This document shows positions 27,628 through 37,808 of a stretch of DNA of 64,000 nucleotides, piece after piece. The DNA comes from Vallitalea sp. Its GTDB lineage: Bacteria; Bacillota; Clostridia; Lachnospirales; Vallitaleaceae. Within the stretch, counting starts at the first letter, position 1; each line of letters opens with the position of its first letter. The notes beneath the pieces were generated by a model. It was given only the letters and a program-made list of their open reading frames with translations. It ran no database searches and was not told where the DNA came from. The position numbers and the translations under genes were made by a program. The stretch is taken from contig JAOARM010000010.1 of assembly GCA_025210515.1 (NCBI GenBank), positions 62,001 to 126,000 of the forward strand, given 5' to 3'.

Positions 27628-28779
27628 ATGAATAAAAAACTAGTAACTTTACTTACTTTGATTGGTTGTATAATCTTATTGAGTTTCACTGGATGTAGCA
27701 GTGATAACAAAACGAAAGAGATAGAAGCCAATGTTAAGTTAGAAGGAATGGGAAAAGATAGTTCACAAGAAAAAGACAATGCCAAGATGAATGAAGACAA
27801 GGATAATATGTCAAAAGAAACTGATAAAAAAATGCCAGAAGGTATGGGTAAAGGTAAAATGCCATCTATGGGCAGTGCCACACTTACTGTATCAGAAGGT
27901 GAAGGATATCCAGTTACTATTACTGATATATATGGTAATGAAGTTACGCTAGAAAAGAAACCAGAAAAAATAGCAGCAATATCAGGTACTTTTCTAGGAG
28001 TATTATGTGATCTAGGTGGAAAATCAATATGTACATCTGAAATTGGTGGTGGTACTCCTGTAGATCAAGAAGATGTAAAAGACTTACCAGTAATAGGTAA
28101 AGTATATAATCCTGATATTGAAAAAATAGTTGCATTACAACCAGAATTAGTAATAGCACAGTTCGGTTTACAAAATGGAGTTGTTAAAGTTCTAGAACAA
28201 AGTAATATAAAAGCATTGGCATTACATATGAAAACATATGAAGACGTTAAGGACAATATTAGAGCAATAGGACGAATCATTGATGAATCAAGCAAAGCAG
28301 AAGAAGTTATCGCTAATATGGAAAAAGAAAAGAAAGCATTAGTTGATAAATTACCAGAGGAATCTAAAAAAGTAGTAATACTATATGCTACATCAAAAGA
28401 TGTGTCAGTAAAATTACCAAAAAGTATAGCTGGAAATGTAGCAGATATATTAAAACTTGAGAATATTGCAAAAGGTTGTACACCAGAAGGAATGGGTGGA
28501 GAAACAACACCTTTTAGTATGGAATATATTATTGAAAAAGACCCAGATGTAATCTTAGTTACAAGTATGTTAAGTTCTGATGAAGATGCAAAAAAAGTTA
28601 TAAGTGAAAAATTAGGAAAAGACCCAGTATGGAAAGAGCTAAGAGCTGTAAAAGAAGGTAATATTGTTTACCTACCACAAAAATATTTCTTATACAATGC
28701 AGGTTGTAACTTCGTTGATGCTATTGAATATATGGCAAAAGGAGTATATCCTCAAGTATTCGGTGGTTTAGATGAATAA
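27628..28779 (+). CDS. Corrinoid-type ABC importer, binding lipoprotein (BtuF-like)
   Basis: A 383-residue solute receptor. The lipobox FTGC puts the lipid on Cys23. A methionine- and lysine-rich linker spans about residues 38-92 (KKMPEGMGKGKMPSMG). The periplasmic-binding domain begins at YPVTITDIYGNEVTL and shows EKIAAISGTFLGVLCDLG and PELVIAQFG. The family binds cobalamin, haem or ferric siderophores; the cobalamin riboswitch upstream favours a corrinoid. It overlaps the permease gene by 8 bp. Confidence 0.88.
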   Translation: MNKKLVTLLTLIGCIILLSFTGCSSDNKTKEIEANVKLEGMGKDSSQEKDNAKMNEDKDNMSKETDKKMPEGMGKGKMPSMGSATLTVSEGEGYPVTITDIYGNEVTLEKKPEKIAAISGTFLGVLCDLGGKSICTSEIGGGTPVDQEDVKDLPVIGKVYNPDIEKIVALQPELVIAQFGLQNGVVKVLEQSNIKALALHMKTYEDVKDNIRAIGRIIDESSKAEEVIANMEKEKKALVDKLPEESKKVVILYATSKDVSVKLPKSIAGNVADILKLENIAKGCTPEGMGGETTPFSMEYIIEKDPDVILVTSMLSSDEDAKKVISEKLGKDPVWKELRAVKEGNIVYLPQKYFLYNAGCNFVDAIEYMAKGVYPQVFGGLDE

Positions 28780-29761
28780 AAAAATTTCAAAAGACAGTAA
28801 TAAAATAACATTTATTATAGTATTTGGAATTTTATTGATTATAGCTTTTTTATTAAGTAATGCTAAAGGAAGCATGAATGTTTCAATGAGAAGAATATTA
28901 GAAGTAATTATTAACAATGATGGTTCTCCAGAAAGATTGGTAATATGGAATATAAGATTGCCAAGAACTATAGTAGCAGGATTAGTGGGGATTAATCTAG
29001 CTTTGTCTGGGTGTATATTACAAGGGGTTATGAGAAACCCCTTGGCTGATCCAGGCATTATTGGTATATCATCAGGAGCTGGACTTGCAGGGATAATTAT
29101 ATTGATATTATTTCCAAAATATCAGATGCTAGTTCCACCATTTGCATTTGTAGGTGCAATGGGTGCGGCGATATTAATATATATATTATCGTGGAAAGGC
29201 GGTATACAACCTATAAGAGTTATATTAGCAGGTGTTGCTGTATCAACATTACTAGGTGCAGGTATTTCTGCATTGATGGTATTTTTCAGTGATAGAGTAC
29301 ATGGTGCATTAATGTTCATGAACGGTGGATTATCTGCTAGAAGTTGGCCTGAATTGTGGACAATATTACCATATACAATTATAGGATTAATTATATTATC
29401 TTTTATGTCTGAGAAGCTTAATATACTTATTCTAGGTGATGATATTGCAAGAGGGATAGGACTTAATGTTGAGTTAGTTCGTTTTGGCTTGACGGCAGTT
29501 GCGGCAATGTTGGCTGCAAGTGCAGTATCAGTAGTTGGATTATTAGGATTTGTTGGTCTTATTATTCCTCATTGTGTAAGGCTTATGGTGGGAAATGATT
29601 ATAAATACTTAATCCCTGGTTCAACTTTACTTGGGGCGGCAGTAGTTATGTTCAGTGATACTTTTGCTCGAACGGTACTTAGCCCTGTGGAAATACCAGT
29701 TGGAATTGTTATGGCAATCTTAGGAGTGCCGTTTTTTCTATATTTATTAAGAAAAGATTAA
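28772..29761 (+). CDS. Corrinoid-type ABC importer, permease (BtuC/FecCD family)
   Basis: A 329-residue permease with about nine or ten membrane segments. Family signatures: RLPRTIVAGLVGINLALSG, MRNPLADPGIIGISSGA, and GLLGFVGLIIPHCVRLMVG, the last being the contact with the ATPase. The ATG lies within the last codons of the receptor gene, which indicates translational coupling. Confidence 0.93.
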   Translation: MNKKISKDSNKITFIIVFGILLIIAFLLSNAKGSMNVSMRRILEVIINNDGSPERLVIWNIRLPRTIVAGLVGINLALSGCILQGVMRNPLADPGIIGISSGAGLAGIIILILFPKYQMLVPPFAFVGAMGAAILIYILSWKGGIQPIRVILAGVAVSTLLGAGISALMVFFSDRVHGALMFMNGGLSARSWPELWTILPYTIIGLIILSFMSEKLNILILGDDIARGIGLNVELVRFGLTAVAAMLAASAVSVVGLLGFVGLIIPHCVRLMVGNDYKYLIPGSTLLGAAVVMFSDTFARTVLSPVEIPVGIVMAILGVPFFLYLLRKD

Positions 29762-29788
29762 AAATACATATATATGAGAGTTGATTAT

Positions 29789-30574
29789 ATGCAAGAGATA
29801 CTAAGAGCTGAGAATATATCAGTTGGATATAAACATAAGCAAGTTCTAAAAGACTTGAACCTAGATATTGAAAAAGGTAAAATCTATTCAATAATAGGTC
29901 CTAATGGTTCTGGTAAGACAACATTACTAAGAACATTATCAAGAAATATTAAGCCAAGTAAAGGTAAAATTTTCCTAGATGGAGAGAATATTTCACATAT
30001 CAAGAATAAACAAGTTGCTAGAAAAATGGCTGTTTTATCTCAGATACATGGTAGTAATACAGATGTTACAGTAAGAAATCTAGTAATATATGGTCGCTAT
30101 GCTTACAAAGAGTGGTGGAAGGGAGATAACGAACAAGATAAGGATATAGTTGATTGGGCACTAGAAACCACTAACATGAAAGAACTTGCTAACGATAAAA
30201 TGTGTAACTTATCTGGTGGGGAGAAACAGAGAGCTTGGATTGCAATGGCAATTGCTCAGAAACCAGAAATATTATTGTTAGATGAACCTACTACCTTCTT
30301 AGATATAAATCATCAGTTAGAAGTTCTAGAACTAGTTAATAACCTTAATAAGCAAAATAATATTACTATACTTATGGTATTGCATGATATTAATCTTGCA
30401 GCAAAATATTCTGATGAATTAATTGTTATTAAAGATAAAGATGTTTATCTAAAAGGAGAGCCGTGGGAGATAATAAGTGAGAAGAACTTGAAAGACGTCT
30501 TTAATATTAATGGTGATATAACAAAAGATAAAGAAAGTGGTAAACCTATATTTTTTCCTAGGTTAGCAAGATAG
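29789..30574 (+). CDS. Corrinoid-type ABC importer, ATP-binding protein (BtuD-like)
   Basis: A roughly 261-residue ATPase with Walker A GPNGSGKTT, signature LSGGEKQRAWIA, Walker B EILLLDEPTTFLD and the switch His in VLHDINLA. ATG 29774 lies in frame upstream, but the GAGAG between it and ATG 29789 fits a ribosome-binding site for the latter. It lies 32 bp before cobN, so importer and chelatase are in one operon. Confidence 0.92.
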   Translation: MQEILRAENISVGYKHKQVLKDLNLDIEKGKIYSIIGPNGSGKTTLLRTLSRNIKPSKGKIFLDGENISHIKNKQVARKMAVLSQIHGSNTDVTVRNLVIYGRYAYKEWWKGDNEQDKDIVDWALETTNMKELANDKMCNLSGGEKQRAWIAMAIAQKPEILLLDEPTTFLDINHQLEVLELVNNLNKQNNITILMVLHDINLAAKYSDELIVIKDKDVYLKGEPWEIISEKNLKDVFNINGDITKDKESGKPIFFPRLAR

Positions 30575-30606
30575 CAAATCAAAATTAATGGAGAGAAGGA
30601 ATTAGT

Positions 30607-33600
30607 GTGAAGGTAACTGTGATTTCTGTTTCTACATCAGTAATAACAGGATTAATTAAAGTACAAGAAGAAATTAATAGTAAGTATAATAATGTATTGG
30701 AGTTACGTCTGTTCTATGCATCAAGGACATTAGAAGATAGTAAGCTTGAGAGTATGGAAAATGATATTAGTAATTCTGATGTTACTTTTGTAGACTTAAT
30801 GGGAAGTCCCAAAAAAGTTATATCTGCTGTAATGAGAGGATTAGAAAAGTGTAAGGGAAATATTATACCAATAGGTGGAGCAGGAAGAAACTATCTAAAA
30901 CTTGGAGAGTTAACTTCTAGTGATATGGGTATGAATAAAAAAAATAATAAGAGCCCTAAGAAACCTATGGATATGGCTAAAATGCAAAAGATGGCTAATA
31001 TGGCGGAAAAGATGGGAAAACTAATTCCCGTTGGAAAGCCAAAGGATATGAGAAATTTTGTTCAAATAGGTAAATATTTTCAAAACGCCACTAATATACA
31101 GCTAATGAATATGATGTATTTATTATTAAGAGATTATGGGAAAGTAAAAGCAATTCCCAAACCACAAGAATCAGATAAGTTACCTGACATTGGCTTGTGT
31201 GACCCTAGAACTAAGATGTATTTTGATGATTATAAAGAATATGGAGATATTTATGATTTTGATAGTAATAAACCTACAGTAGCATTACTATTCTATGGAC
31301 ATACTTATCCAAATGATACTTCAACTTGTGTTGCAGAAATAGCTGATAAAATTAGAGCATTTGCTAATGTACTACCAATTGCCTTTTCCAAGACAAAGAC
31401 AGATAATCAAGACTTACTAAAAGAGTGGCTACTAAATGCTACAGGTAGAAAAGTTAATCTTATTATTAACTTTATGTCCTTTAGGCTAGGGGCTGGACCT
31501 ATGGGTGGAAATGCAGATTATGCAGTTAGTGTTTTGGAAGATGTTAATGTACCTATATTTCACCCGTTTTTTATGTCTAAAAGAAGAGAACGTGAATGGC
31601 TTGATAGTGTTGAAGGTATTAATTCATCAGAGTTTTTATTATCAGTTATGCTTCCAGAATTAGATGGAGCAATAGAGACTTATCCCATTGGAGCTATGGC
31701 AGCACCTAAATATAACAGTGAATTTGATATAGAAATAAGGGAACTAAGTCTAATAGATGATAGAGTCTTGAAACTGGTTTCTAGAGTAAAAAATTGGCTT
31801 CAATTACAAAGTAAGATGAACTTAAGCAAAAAGGTGGCTATTATATGTTACAATTACCCACCAGGTGAAGATAATCTATTTGGAGGAGCATTTCTTGATA
31901 CATTTAATTCAGTAGAAAATATGCTAAAAGAACTAAATAGCAATGGTTATAATGTAGATACTCTAAGTGCTCACCAGTTAATGGAAAGTTTCACAGCAGG
32001 TAAAATAGTCAATTCTGGCAGATGGTCTGACGAAGAATCTCAAGATAATTTTATAAAATATAGAACCAAAGAGTACAATAAGGATATGGAAGATAAATGG
32101 TATAGAGATGAAATGTTAGAGCAATGGGGCGAAGCACCAGGAGATGTAATGAGTGATGGTGAAAACTTTTTGATACCTGGAATAATTAATGGGAATATCT
32201 TCATTGGGCTACAACCAACAAGAGGTATACATGAAGATCCAGAAAAAGTATATCACGATAAAACATTATTACCACCTCATCAATATATAGCCTTTTATCA
32301 GTGGTTAAAAGAGGAGTTCAAAGCGGATGTAATAATTCACGTTGGAACACATGGAACACTAGAATTTCTAAAAGGCAAAGAGTGTGGTATGTCAAGTAAA
32401 TGTCTACCAGATATGTTAGTCAGTGACCTTCCTCATCTATACATGTATTATTGCGGTAACCCAGCAGAAGCAATGATTGCAAAGAGACGTTCTCATGCGG
32501 CGTTAATAGGTTATCAGCCACCAACATTTATAGAAGGTGAATTATACGGAGAATACGCAAAATTATCAGCTATGATTGATGAATATCATGAAGCTCTACG
32601 AATATCTCCAGTAAGAAGTGAAGATGTCTATAATAACATAATGAAAAAGGCAGAGGAAAATAATCTACCAAAAAATCTAGATGAAATAGAGAGTGAATTA
32701 TACAGAATGAATCGTTCTCTTATTCCAAAAGGGCTACATGTATTTGGTAAGCCTTTTGATAATGAAGAAGTCTATAGATATGTGGAATTTGTTCTAAGAT
32801 ATGATAGAGGTAATATAAAATCTCTAAGAAGAATATTAGCAATTAATCAAGGATATGATTATGATGAAATTCTTGAAAATAATGAAGTGAAATTATTAAA
32901 AGAAATAGATAGAGAAGTAAAATTGTTAATTGATACATATTGGAAAGAAGAGGGCGAAATTAATTCTAGTCTTAATATTAAAGATAATCTAAGAGTAGAA
33001 ATAGATAATACAATGAAATATGCAGAAGATATAATAAGTAAGTGTAACAATAATAATGAAAGTAAAGGGCTTCTGAAACTATTAAACGGAGAATATTTAA
33101 AAGCAAAATTAGCAGGTGATACTATTAGAAATCCAGAAGTAATGCCATCAGGATATAATTTATATCAATTCGATCCAAGATTTGTTCCAAGTGTAACCGC
33201 CTATGAGAGAGGTAGAAAAATCGCTGAAAATACTATAGACCAATATCTAAAGGAACATGGAGAATATCCAAAAAGTATAGCGGTAGTCTTATGGGGGCTT
33301 GAAACTTCAAGAACACAGGGAGAAACAGTTGGACAGATAATGGCTTATCTTGGTATAAGGCTAGGAAAATCAATAAGTATGTGGGAACCAAAATATGAGA
33401 TAATACCTAAGGAAGAATTAAAAAGACCAAGAATTGATGTAGTAATAAATATGTGTGGTTTCTTTAGAGATATGTTCTCAAATATTATTAATGATTTGAA
33501 TGAATTATTTGAAACTATATATGAGTTAGATGAAAGTAATGATACTAATTACTTTAAAGCTAATAGTAAAAAACTGTATAAAAAATTATTAAGTGATGGT

Positions 33601-34350
33601 TATGAGAAAGAAGAAGCTATAGAATTATGTAAGTCTAGAATATTTGGACCAGCAGAAGGAGAATACGGAACAGGAGTTACTAAACTGTTTGAAACTAAAA
33701 ATTGGGAAGATGAATCCCAGATAGGGGACACTTTTGTTAAAAGCATAAGACATGTATATAGTAAAAATCATAGAGGAAAAGAAGCAGAAAAATTGCTTAA
33801 TAACAACCTGAGCTCTGTTGATATCGTATCACAAATAAGAAGTAATCATGAGTATGAAGTAACTGACCTTGATCACTATTATGAGTTTTTTGGAGGACTT
33901 GCTAAATCAGTTGAAATGGCAAAAGGTTCAAAAGCAGAGATATATATAACTGATACAACAGGCGAAAAAGTTGAAACAGAAAGTGTGGAAAAATCTATTA
34001 ATAGAGGAATTAGAACAAGAGTGCTAAATCCAAAATGGATAGATGGTATGTTAGAACATAAATATCATGGTGTTCAGAACATAGCTGATAAATTTGAAAA
34101 TATTATGGGATTAGCTGCTACTACTAATAAAGTAGAAGAGTGGATATATGATGATTTGCATAGTAAATATATCGATGATGAAGAAATGAGAAAAAGACTT
34201 AAGGATAATAATAGATGGGCATATTTTTCTATTGTAGAACAGATGATTGAGTATGATAAAAGAGGTTATTGGAACGCTTCTGATGAACAGAAAGAAAAGT
34301 TGTTAGATATTTATTTAGAATTAGAGGGTGATATAGAAGAGGATGTATAA
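30607..34350 (+). CDS. cobN: CobN/ChlH-type metal chelatase large subunit
   Basis: A 1247-residue catalytic subunit of an ATP-dependent chelatase, binding the tetrapyrrole and the metal ion. Signatures include VIIHVGTHGTLEFLKGKECG, PHLYMYYCGNPAEAMIAKRR and WGLETSRTQGETVGQIMAYL. By family and by the cobalamin riboswitch it is probably a cobaltochelatase. A methionine/lysine-rich insertion lies at about residues 105-150 (KPMDMAKMQKMANMAEKMG). The start is GTG 30607 after GGAGAGAAGG. No other corrin biosynthesis gene lies in the window, so the substrate could be an imported metal-free corrinoid or another tetrapyrrole. Confidence 0.92.
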   Translation: MKVTVISVSTSVITGLIKVQEEINSKYNNVLELRLFYASRTLEDSKLESMENDISNSDVTFVDLMGSPKKVISAVMRGLEKCKGNIIPIGGAGRNYLKLGELTSSDMGMNKKNNKSPKKPMDMAKMQKMANMAEKMGKLIPVGKPKDMRNFVQIGKYFQNATNIQLMNMMYLLLRDYGKVKAIPKPQESDKLPDIGLCDPRTKMYFDDYKEYGDIYDFDSNKPTVALLFYGHTYPNDTSTCVAEIADKIRAFANVLPIAFSKTKTDNQDLLKEWLLNATGRKVNLIINFMSFRLGAGPMGGNADYAVSVLEDVNVPIFHPFFMSKRREREWLDSVEGINSSEFLLSVMLPELDGAIETYPIGAMAAPKYNSEFDIEIRELSLIDDRVLKLVSRVKNWLQLQSKMNLSKKVAIICYNYPPGEDNLFGGAFLDTFNSVENMLKELNSNGYNVDTLSAHQLMESFTAGKIVNSGRWSDEESQDNFIKYRTKEYNKDMEDKWYRDEMLEQWGEAPGDVMSDGENFLIPGIINGNIFIGLQPTRGIHEDPEKVYHDKTLLPPHQYIAFYQWLKEEFKADVIIHVGTHGTLEFLKGKECGMSSKCLPDMLVSDLPHLYMYYCGNPAEAMIAKRRSHAALIGYQPPTFIEGELYGEYAKLSAMIDEYHEALRISPVRSEDVYNNIMKKAEENNLPKNLDEIESELYRMNRSLIPKGLHVFGKPFDNEEVYRYVEFVLRYDRGNIKSLRRILAINQGYDYDEILENNEVKLLKEIDREVKLLIDTYWKEEGEINSSLNIKDNLRVEIDNTMKYAEDIISKCNNNNESKGLLKLLNGEYLKAKLAGDTIRNPEVMPSGYNLYQFDPRFVPSVTAYERGRKIAENTIDQYLKEHGEYPKSIAVVLWGLETSRTQGETVGQIMAYLGIRLGKSISMWEPKYEIIPKEELKRPRIDVVINMCGFFRDMFSNIINDLNELFETIYELDESNDTNYFKANSKKLYKKLLSDGYEKEEAIELCKSRIFGPAEGEYGTGVTKLFETKNWEDESQIGDTFVKSIRHVYSKNHRGKEAEKLLNNNLSSVDIVSQIRSNHEYEVTDLDHYYEFFGGLAKSVEMAKGSKAEIYITDTTGEKVETESVEKSINRGIRTRVLNPKWIDGMLEHKYHGVQNIADKFENIMGLAATTNKVEEWIYDDLHSKYIDDEEMRKRLKDNNRWAYFSIVEQMIEYDKRGYWNASDEQKEKLLDIYLELEGDIEEDV

Positions 34351-34444
34351 TTAGAATCTCTTTAATATGGTGCTAGTTCATAGATAGAAAAGATAAACCT
34401 AAATAATAACTTTTATAAAGATGAAATAATAAGGAGTTTTAAAT

Positions 34445-35467
34445 ATGGGAACAGGGAAAAGACAATATCCATTTACCGCAATTGTGGGACAAAACAAAAT
34501 GAAAAAGGCTCTTTTACTTAATATAATCAATCCTTCTATTGGAGGAGTATTGATTAGAGGAGAGAAGGGAACAGCCAAATCTACTGCTGTAAGAGCTTTG
34601 GCAGATTTGCTTCCAGAACGAAACGAGATTAGTGGTTGCAAATTTCATTGTGACCCAGATGAAATAAGTAAGTGCTGTGATGATTGTGCAAATTTGATTA
34701 AATCTGGAGATTTTGATATACATAAAGGTAAAATGAGAGTTATAGATTTGCCTGTTAGTGCAACTGAGGATAGAGTTGTTGGTACTCTCGATATTGAGCA
34801 CATTATTAAGATGGGGAAGAAGAAATTAGAAGCTGGTATATTAGCTCAGGCTAATAGAAACATACTATATATTGACGAAGTTAATCTATTAGATGACCAT
34901 GTTGTTGATATTTTACTTGATTGTGCGGCTATGGGAGTTAATACTATTGAAAGAGAGGGAATCTCTTATACTCATCCAGCTAGATTTGTATTGGTTGGTA
35001 CTATGAATCCAGAAGAAGGAGACCTTAGACCACAGCTTCTTGATAGGTTCGGGCTTGTTGTAGAAGTTATGGGAGAGAAGGAATCAGGGAGTAGAGTTGA
35101 CGTTATTAAGAGAAGATTAGATTACGAAGATAATGAGGAGGAATTTGCTGATAGGTATATTGATGAGAATAATAGATTAATTGAAAGAATTATTAAATCT
35201 AAAAAGTTATTAAGCTCTGTAAAATACACTGATGAAATATTGGAAGCAGTAGCTAAATTGTCAATAGAACTAGAGGTTGATGGACATAGAGCAGATATTA
35301 CTATGATTAAAACGGCAGTTACAAATGCGGCATTTAATGGAAGAACTGAAGTTATAAAAGAGGATTTGTTAGAAGCAGCGGAGCTAGTGTTACCACATAG
35401 AATGAGAAGAAGACCATTTGAAGAAGGAATATTAGATTTTGAGAAGGTAAAACAAATAATTGGATAG
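34445..35467 (+). CDS. Chelatase AAA+ subunit, ChlI/BchI-like
   Basis: A 340-residue AAA+ ATPase that drives metal insertion by CobN. Walker A is GEKGTAKST, Walker B is [12 protein letters not shown], and the sensor region is [21 protein letters not shown] cysteine cluster, Cys65, Cys69, Cys77, Cys78 and Cys81, lies in an insertion between Walker A and the next strand and could bind zinc or an iron-sulfur cluster. AAGGAG precedes the ATG. The next gene follows at 10 bp. Confidence 0.92.
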   Translation: MGTGKRQYPFTAIVGQNKMKKALLLNIINPSIGGVLIRGEKGTAKSTAVRALADLLPERNEISGCKFHCDPDEISKCCDDCANLIKSGDFDIHKGKMRVIDLPVSATEDRVVGTLDIEHIIKMGKKKLEAGILAQANRNILYIDEVNLLDDHVVDILLDCAAMGVNTIEREGISYTHPARFVLVGTMNPEEGDLRPQLLDRFGLVVEVMGEKESGSRVDVIKRRLDYEDNEEEFADRYIDENNRLIERIIKSKKLLSSVKYTDEILEAVAKLSIELEVDGHRADITMIKTAVTNAAFNGRTEVIKEDLLEAAELVLPHRMRRRPFEEGILDFEKVKQIIG

Positions 35468-35476
35468 GTGTTTGAA

Positions 35477-37378
35477 ATGAATAAATCAAATATGATATTT
35501 CCTTTCGCGGCAATCGCTGGACAGGAAAAAGTTAAAAAAGCTCTGATACTTAATGGAATTAATCCCTCTATTGGTGGTGTATTAATAAGTGGTGAAAAAG
35601 GTACAGCCAAATCTACTTTGGTAAGAGGTCTAGCTCATGTTATTAGAGAAGATGTTGTTAATCTTCCGCTTAATATTACAGAAGATAGGCTTATTGGCAC
35701 TATAGACATTGAAACAGCAATCTCTAGAGGGGAAAAGACTATAGATTATGGTGTTCTATATAAGGCAAATGAAAATATTTTATATGTTGATGAAGTTAAT
35801 CTTCTTAGTGAACATATTGTCAACTGCTTACTTGAAATATCATCTTCAGGTGTTAATATAATCCAACGAGAAGGATTATGTTATAGTCATAAATCTAAGT
35901 TTACATTAATAGGAACAATGAATCCAGAAGAAGGATATTTACGTCCTCAATTTATTGATAGATTTGGCATATATGTGGAGAGCAGGGGTTCTAGGGATAT
36001 TAAAGAGCGTACTAACATAATAAAGAGAAGACTAGAATATGAAAATAATCCTATTGATTTTATAGAAAAATGGCAAAATGAAAATAATAAAATACGTGAA
36101 AGAATAGATAAGGCAAAGGAAATTATTAAAGATGTAGTGATAGATGAAGAACTAATGTACTTTGCCGTAGATTTGTCACAACAGGGGAATTGTCTAGGTC
36201 ATAGAGCTGAGATAGCAATAGTAGAAACTGCAAAGGCTATAGCAGCATATAATATGAGAACAAATGTAATAAGTTATGATATTGAAGAAGCCGCAAGCTA
36301 TTGTTTGCCACATAGAATAAAAGAAATATCTAATATTAATAACAGCAAAAAAGAACCAAGGAATAATGATAATAAAACAGAAGAAAATATGAATGAAGAT
36401 AATATAGATAATAATAATAGTCAAAATAATAATACTAACGATACTATAAATAAAGAAAATGGTGATTTCATTTTTGATGAACCAATAGATGATAATATCA
36501 ACAATAATAAAGATGAGTCAAATAATAAATATAATTCAAAAGACAAAATAGAACAAGCATTAAATAATGATAAAATTATTCCCTTGGAAATAAAATCTAG
36601 AAATAAAGCTAAAGAAATTAAAGGAACTGGGAAAAGAATAAAAATAAAAAATAATTCTCTAAAGGGTAGATATGTTAAGTATTCTATTCCAAAAGAAAAA
36701 ATCAATTCTATTGCATTTGATGCAACATTAAAAGCCGCACTACCTTATCAAAAATTAAGAAATAATAATAACGTATCTATAGTTATTGATAAAGCAGATA
36801 TCAGAGAAAAAATAAGAGAAAGAAGAACAGGAAGTACAATATTATTTGTAGTAGATGCAAGTGGTTCTATGGGAGCAAAACAAAGAATGCGGTCTGTAAA
36901 AACAGCAATAATTTCAATTCTAAATGATGCATATCAAAAGAGAGATAAAGTAGGTATGATTGCTTTTAGGAAAAATAAAGCTGAAGTATTACTTCCTATA
37001 ACAAAAAGTGTAGATATGGCACAAAAAAGGCTTAACAATATACCAACTGGAGGGAAGACTCCATTAGCTTATGGGCTATATAAAGCTTATGAATTATTAA
37101 AAGCATATAAAGTAAAAGAAAAAGATACGGACCCTTTAATTGTATTAGTAACAGATGGTAAAGCTAATGTATCATTAAATGGAGGCAGACCTATAGATGA
37201 TGCATTACATATAGCTGGGATGATTAGAGAAGAAGGAATTCAAACTATGGTTATAGATACAGAAAGTGGTTTTATTCAATTAGGATTAGGGAAAAAAATC
37301 TCAGATGAAATAAATGGGGAATATTATAAATTAGAAGATCTCAGAGGAAAAGAATTAAAGAGTATTATTAAGGGATAG
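35477..37378 (+). CDS. Chelatase subunit ChlD/BchD-like (AAA+ and von Willebrand A domains)
   Basis: A roughly 633-residue partner of the ChlI-like protein. The AAA+ domain (about 1-265) keeps intact Walker A (GEKGTAKST) and Walker B ([12 protein letters not shown]), whereas many BchD proteins have lost them. An Asn/Asp/Glu-rich linker spans about 280-370. The C-terminal VWA domain has the MIDAS DASGSMG and [13 protein letters not shown] 35468 is part of the AGGTG site, so ATG 35477 is the start. Together with CobN and the ChlI-like protein it forms a full three-part chelatase. Confidence 0.9.
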   Translation: MNKSNMIFPFAAIAGQEKVKKALILNGINPSIGGVLISGEKGTAKSTLVRGLAHVIREDVVNLPLNITEDRLIGTIDIETAISRGEKTIDYGVLYKANENILYVDEVNLLSEHIVNCLLEISSSGVNIIQREGLCYSHKSKFTLIGTMNPEEGYLRPQFIDRFGIYVESRGSRDIKERTNIIKRRLEYENNPIDFIEKWQNENNKIRERIDKAKEIIKDVVIDEELMYFAVDLSQQGNCLGHRAEIAIVETAKAIAAYNMRTNVISYDIEEAASYCLPHRIKEISNINNSKKEPRNNDNKTEENMNEDNIDNNNSQNNNTNDTINKENGDFIFDEPIDDNINNNKDESNNKYNSKDKIEQALNNDKIIPLEIKSRNKAKEIKGTGKRIKIKNNSLKGRYVKYSIPKEKINSIAFDATLKAALPYQKLRNNNNVSIVIDKADIREKIRERRTGSTILFVVDASGSMGAKQRMRSVKTAIISILNDAYQKRDKVGMIAFRKNKAEVLLPITKSVDMAQKRLNNIPTGGKTPLAYGLYKAYELLKAYKVKEKDTDPLIVLVTDGKANVSLNGGRPIDDALHIAGMIREEGIQTMVIDTESGFIQLGLGKKISDEINGEYYKLEDLRGKELKSIIKG

Positions 37379-37529
37379 TGAGCTATATATTTGATATAAT
37401 ATTAATATGGAAAAAAATAATACATTAAAATCTTTAGCTTGACAAATAAATAAATCTACATTAGAATCATAGTAATATAAATAAGATATTTACAAAATAT
37501 ATAGATAATTGATGATGAAGAGAAATAGT

Positions 37530-37735
37530 AGGTATACAGTATCATACTAGAGAGGAAGTTAATGGTGGAAGACTTCTATGAGACTTATATTGAACCTATC
37601 TTGGAGTTCTGTATGAAAGTACAGCGGATTCCTACCGTTAATAGGATTAGAGATAATAATTAATGGATAAAATTAATTATTAACTAGGGTGGTAACGCGG
37701 ATATACTTCGTCCCTTATGGGGATGGAGTTTTTTT
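37530..37735 (+). promoter_or_regulatory. T-box leader, proline specifier
   Basis: Stem I begins near ACTAGAGAGGAAG, with an apical GGTGGAA. The specifier loop GAACCTATC holds CCT (37595-37597), a proline codon followed by the usual A. The T-box AGGGTGGTAACGCGG lies at 37686-37700, where TGGT pairs with an ACCA acceptor end. The terminator ACTTCGTCCC/GGGATGGAGT with a T run ends at about 37735. Uncharged tRNA-Pro should favour read-through into proS. The bases from 37379 to 37530 show nothing else. Confidence 0.93.
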
Positions 37736-37808
37736 ATTTTTATTTTGGCGCGTAAGTCAACATAATAATATAAAAATAAGTTAGGTATATTAAAGGAGAG
37801 TGAATAGA

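Noticed and set aside
35122..35610. A 162-codon frame on the minus strand across the ChlI/ChlD junction
   Set aside because: It lies opposite two well-supported plus-strand genes, and has no family pattern or ribosome-binding site of its own.
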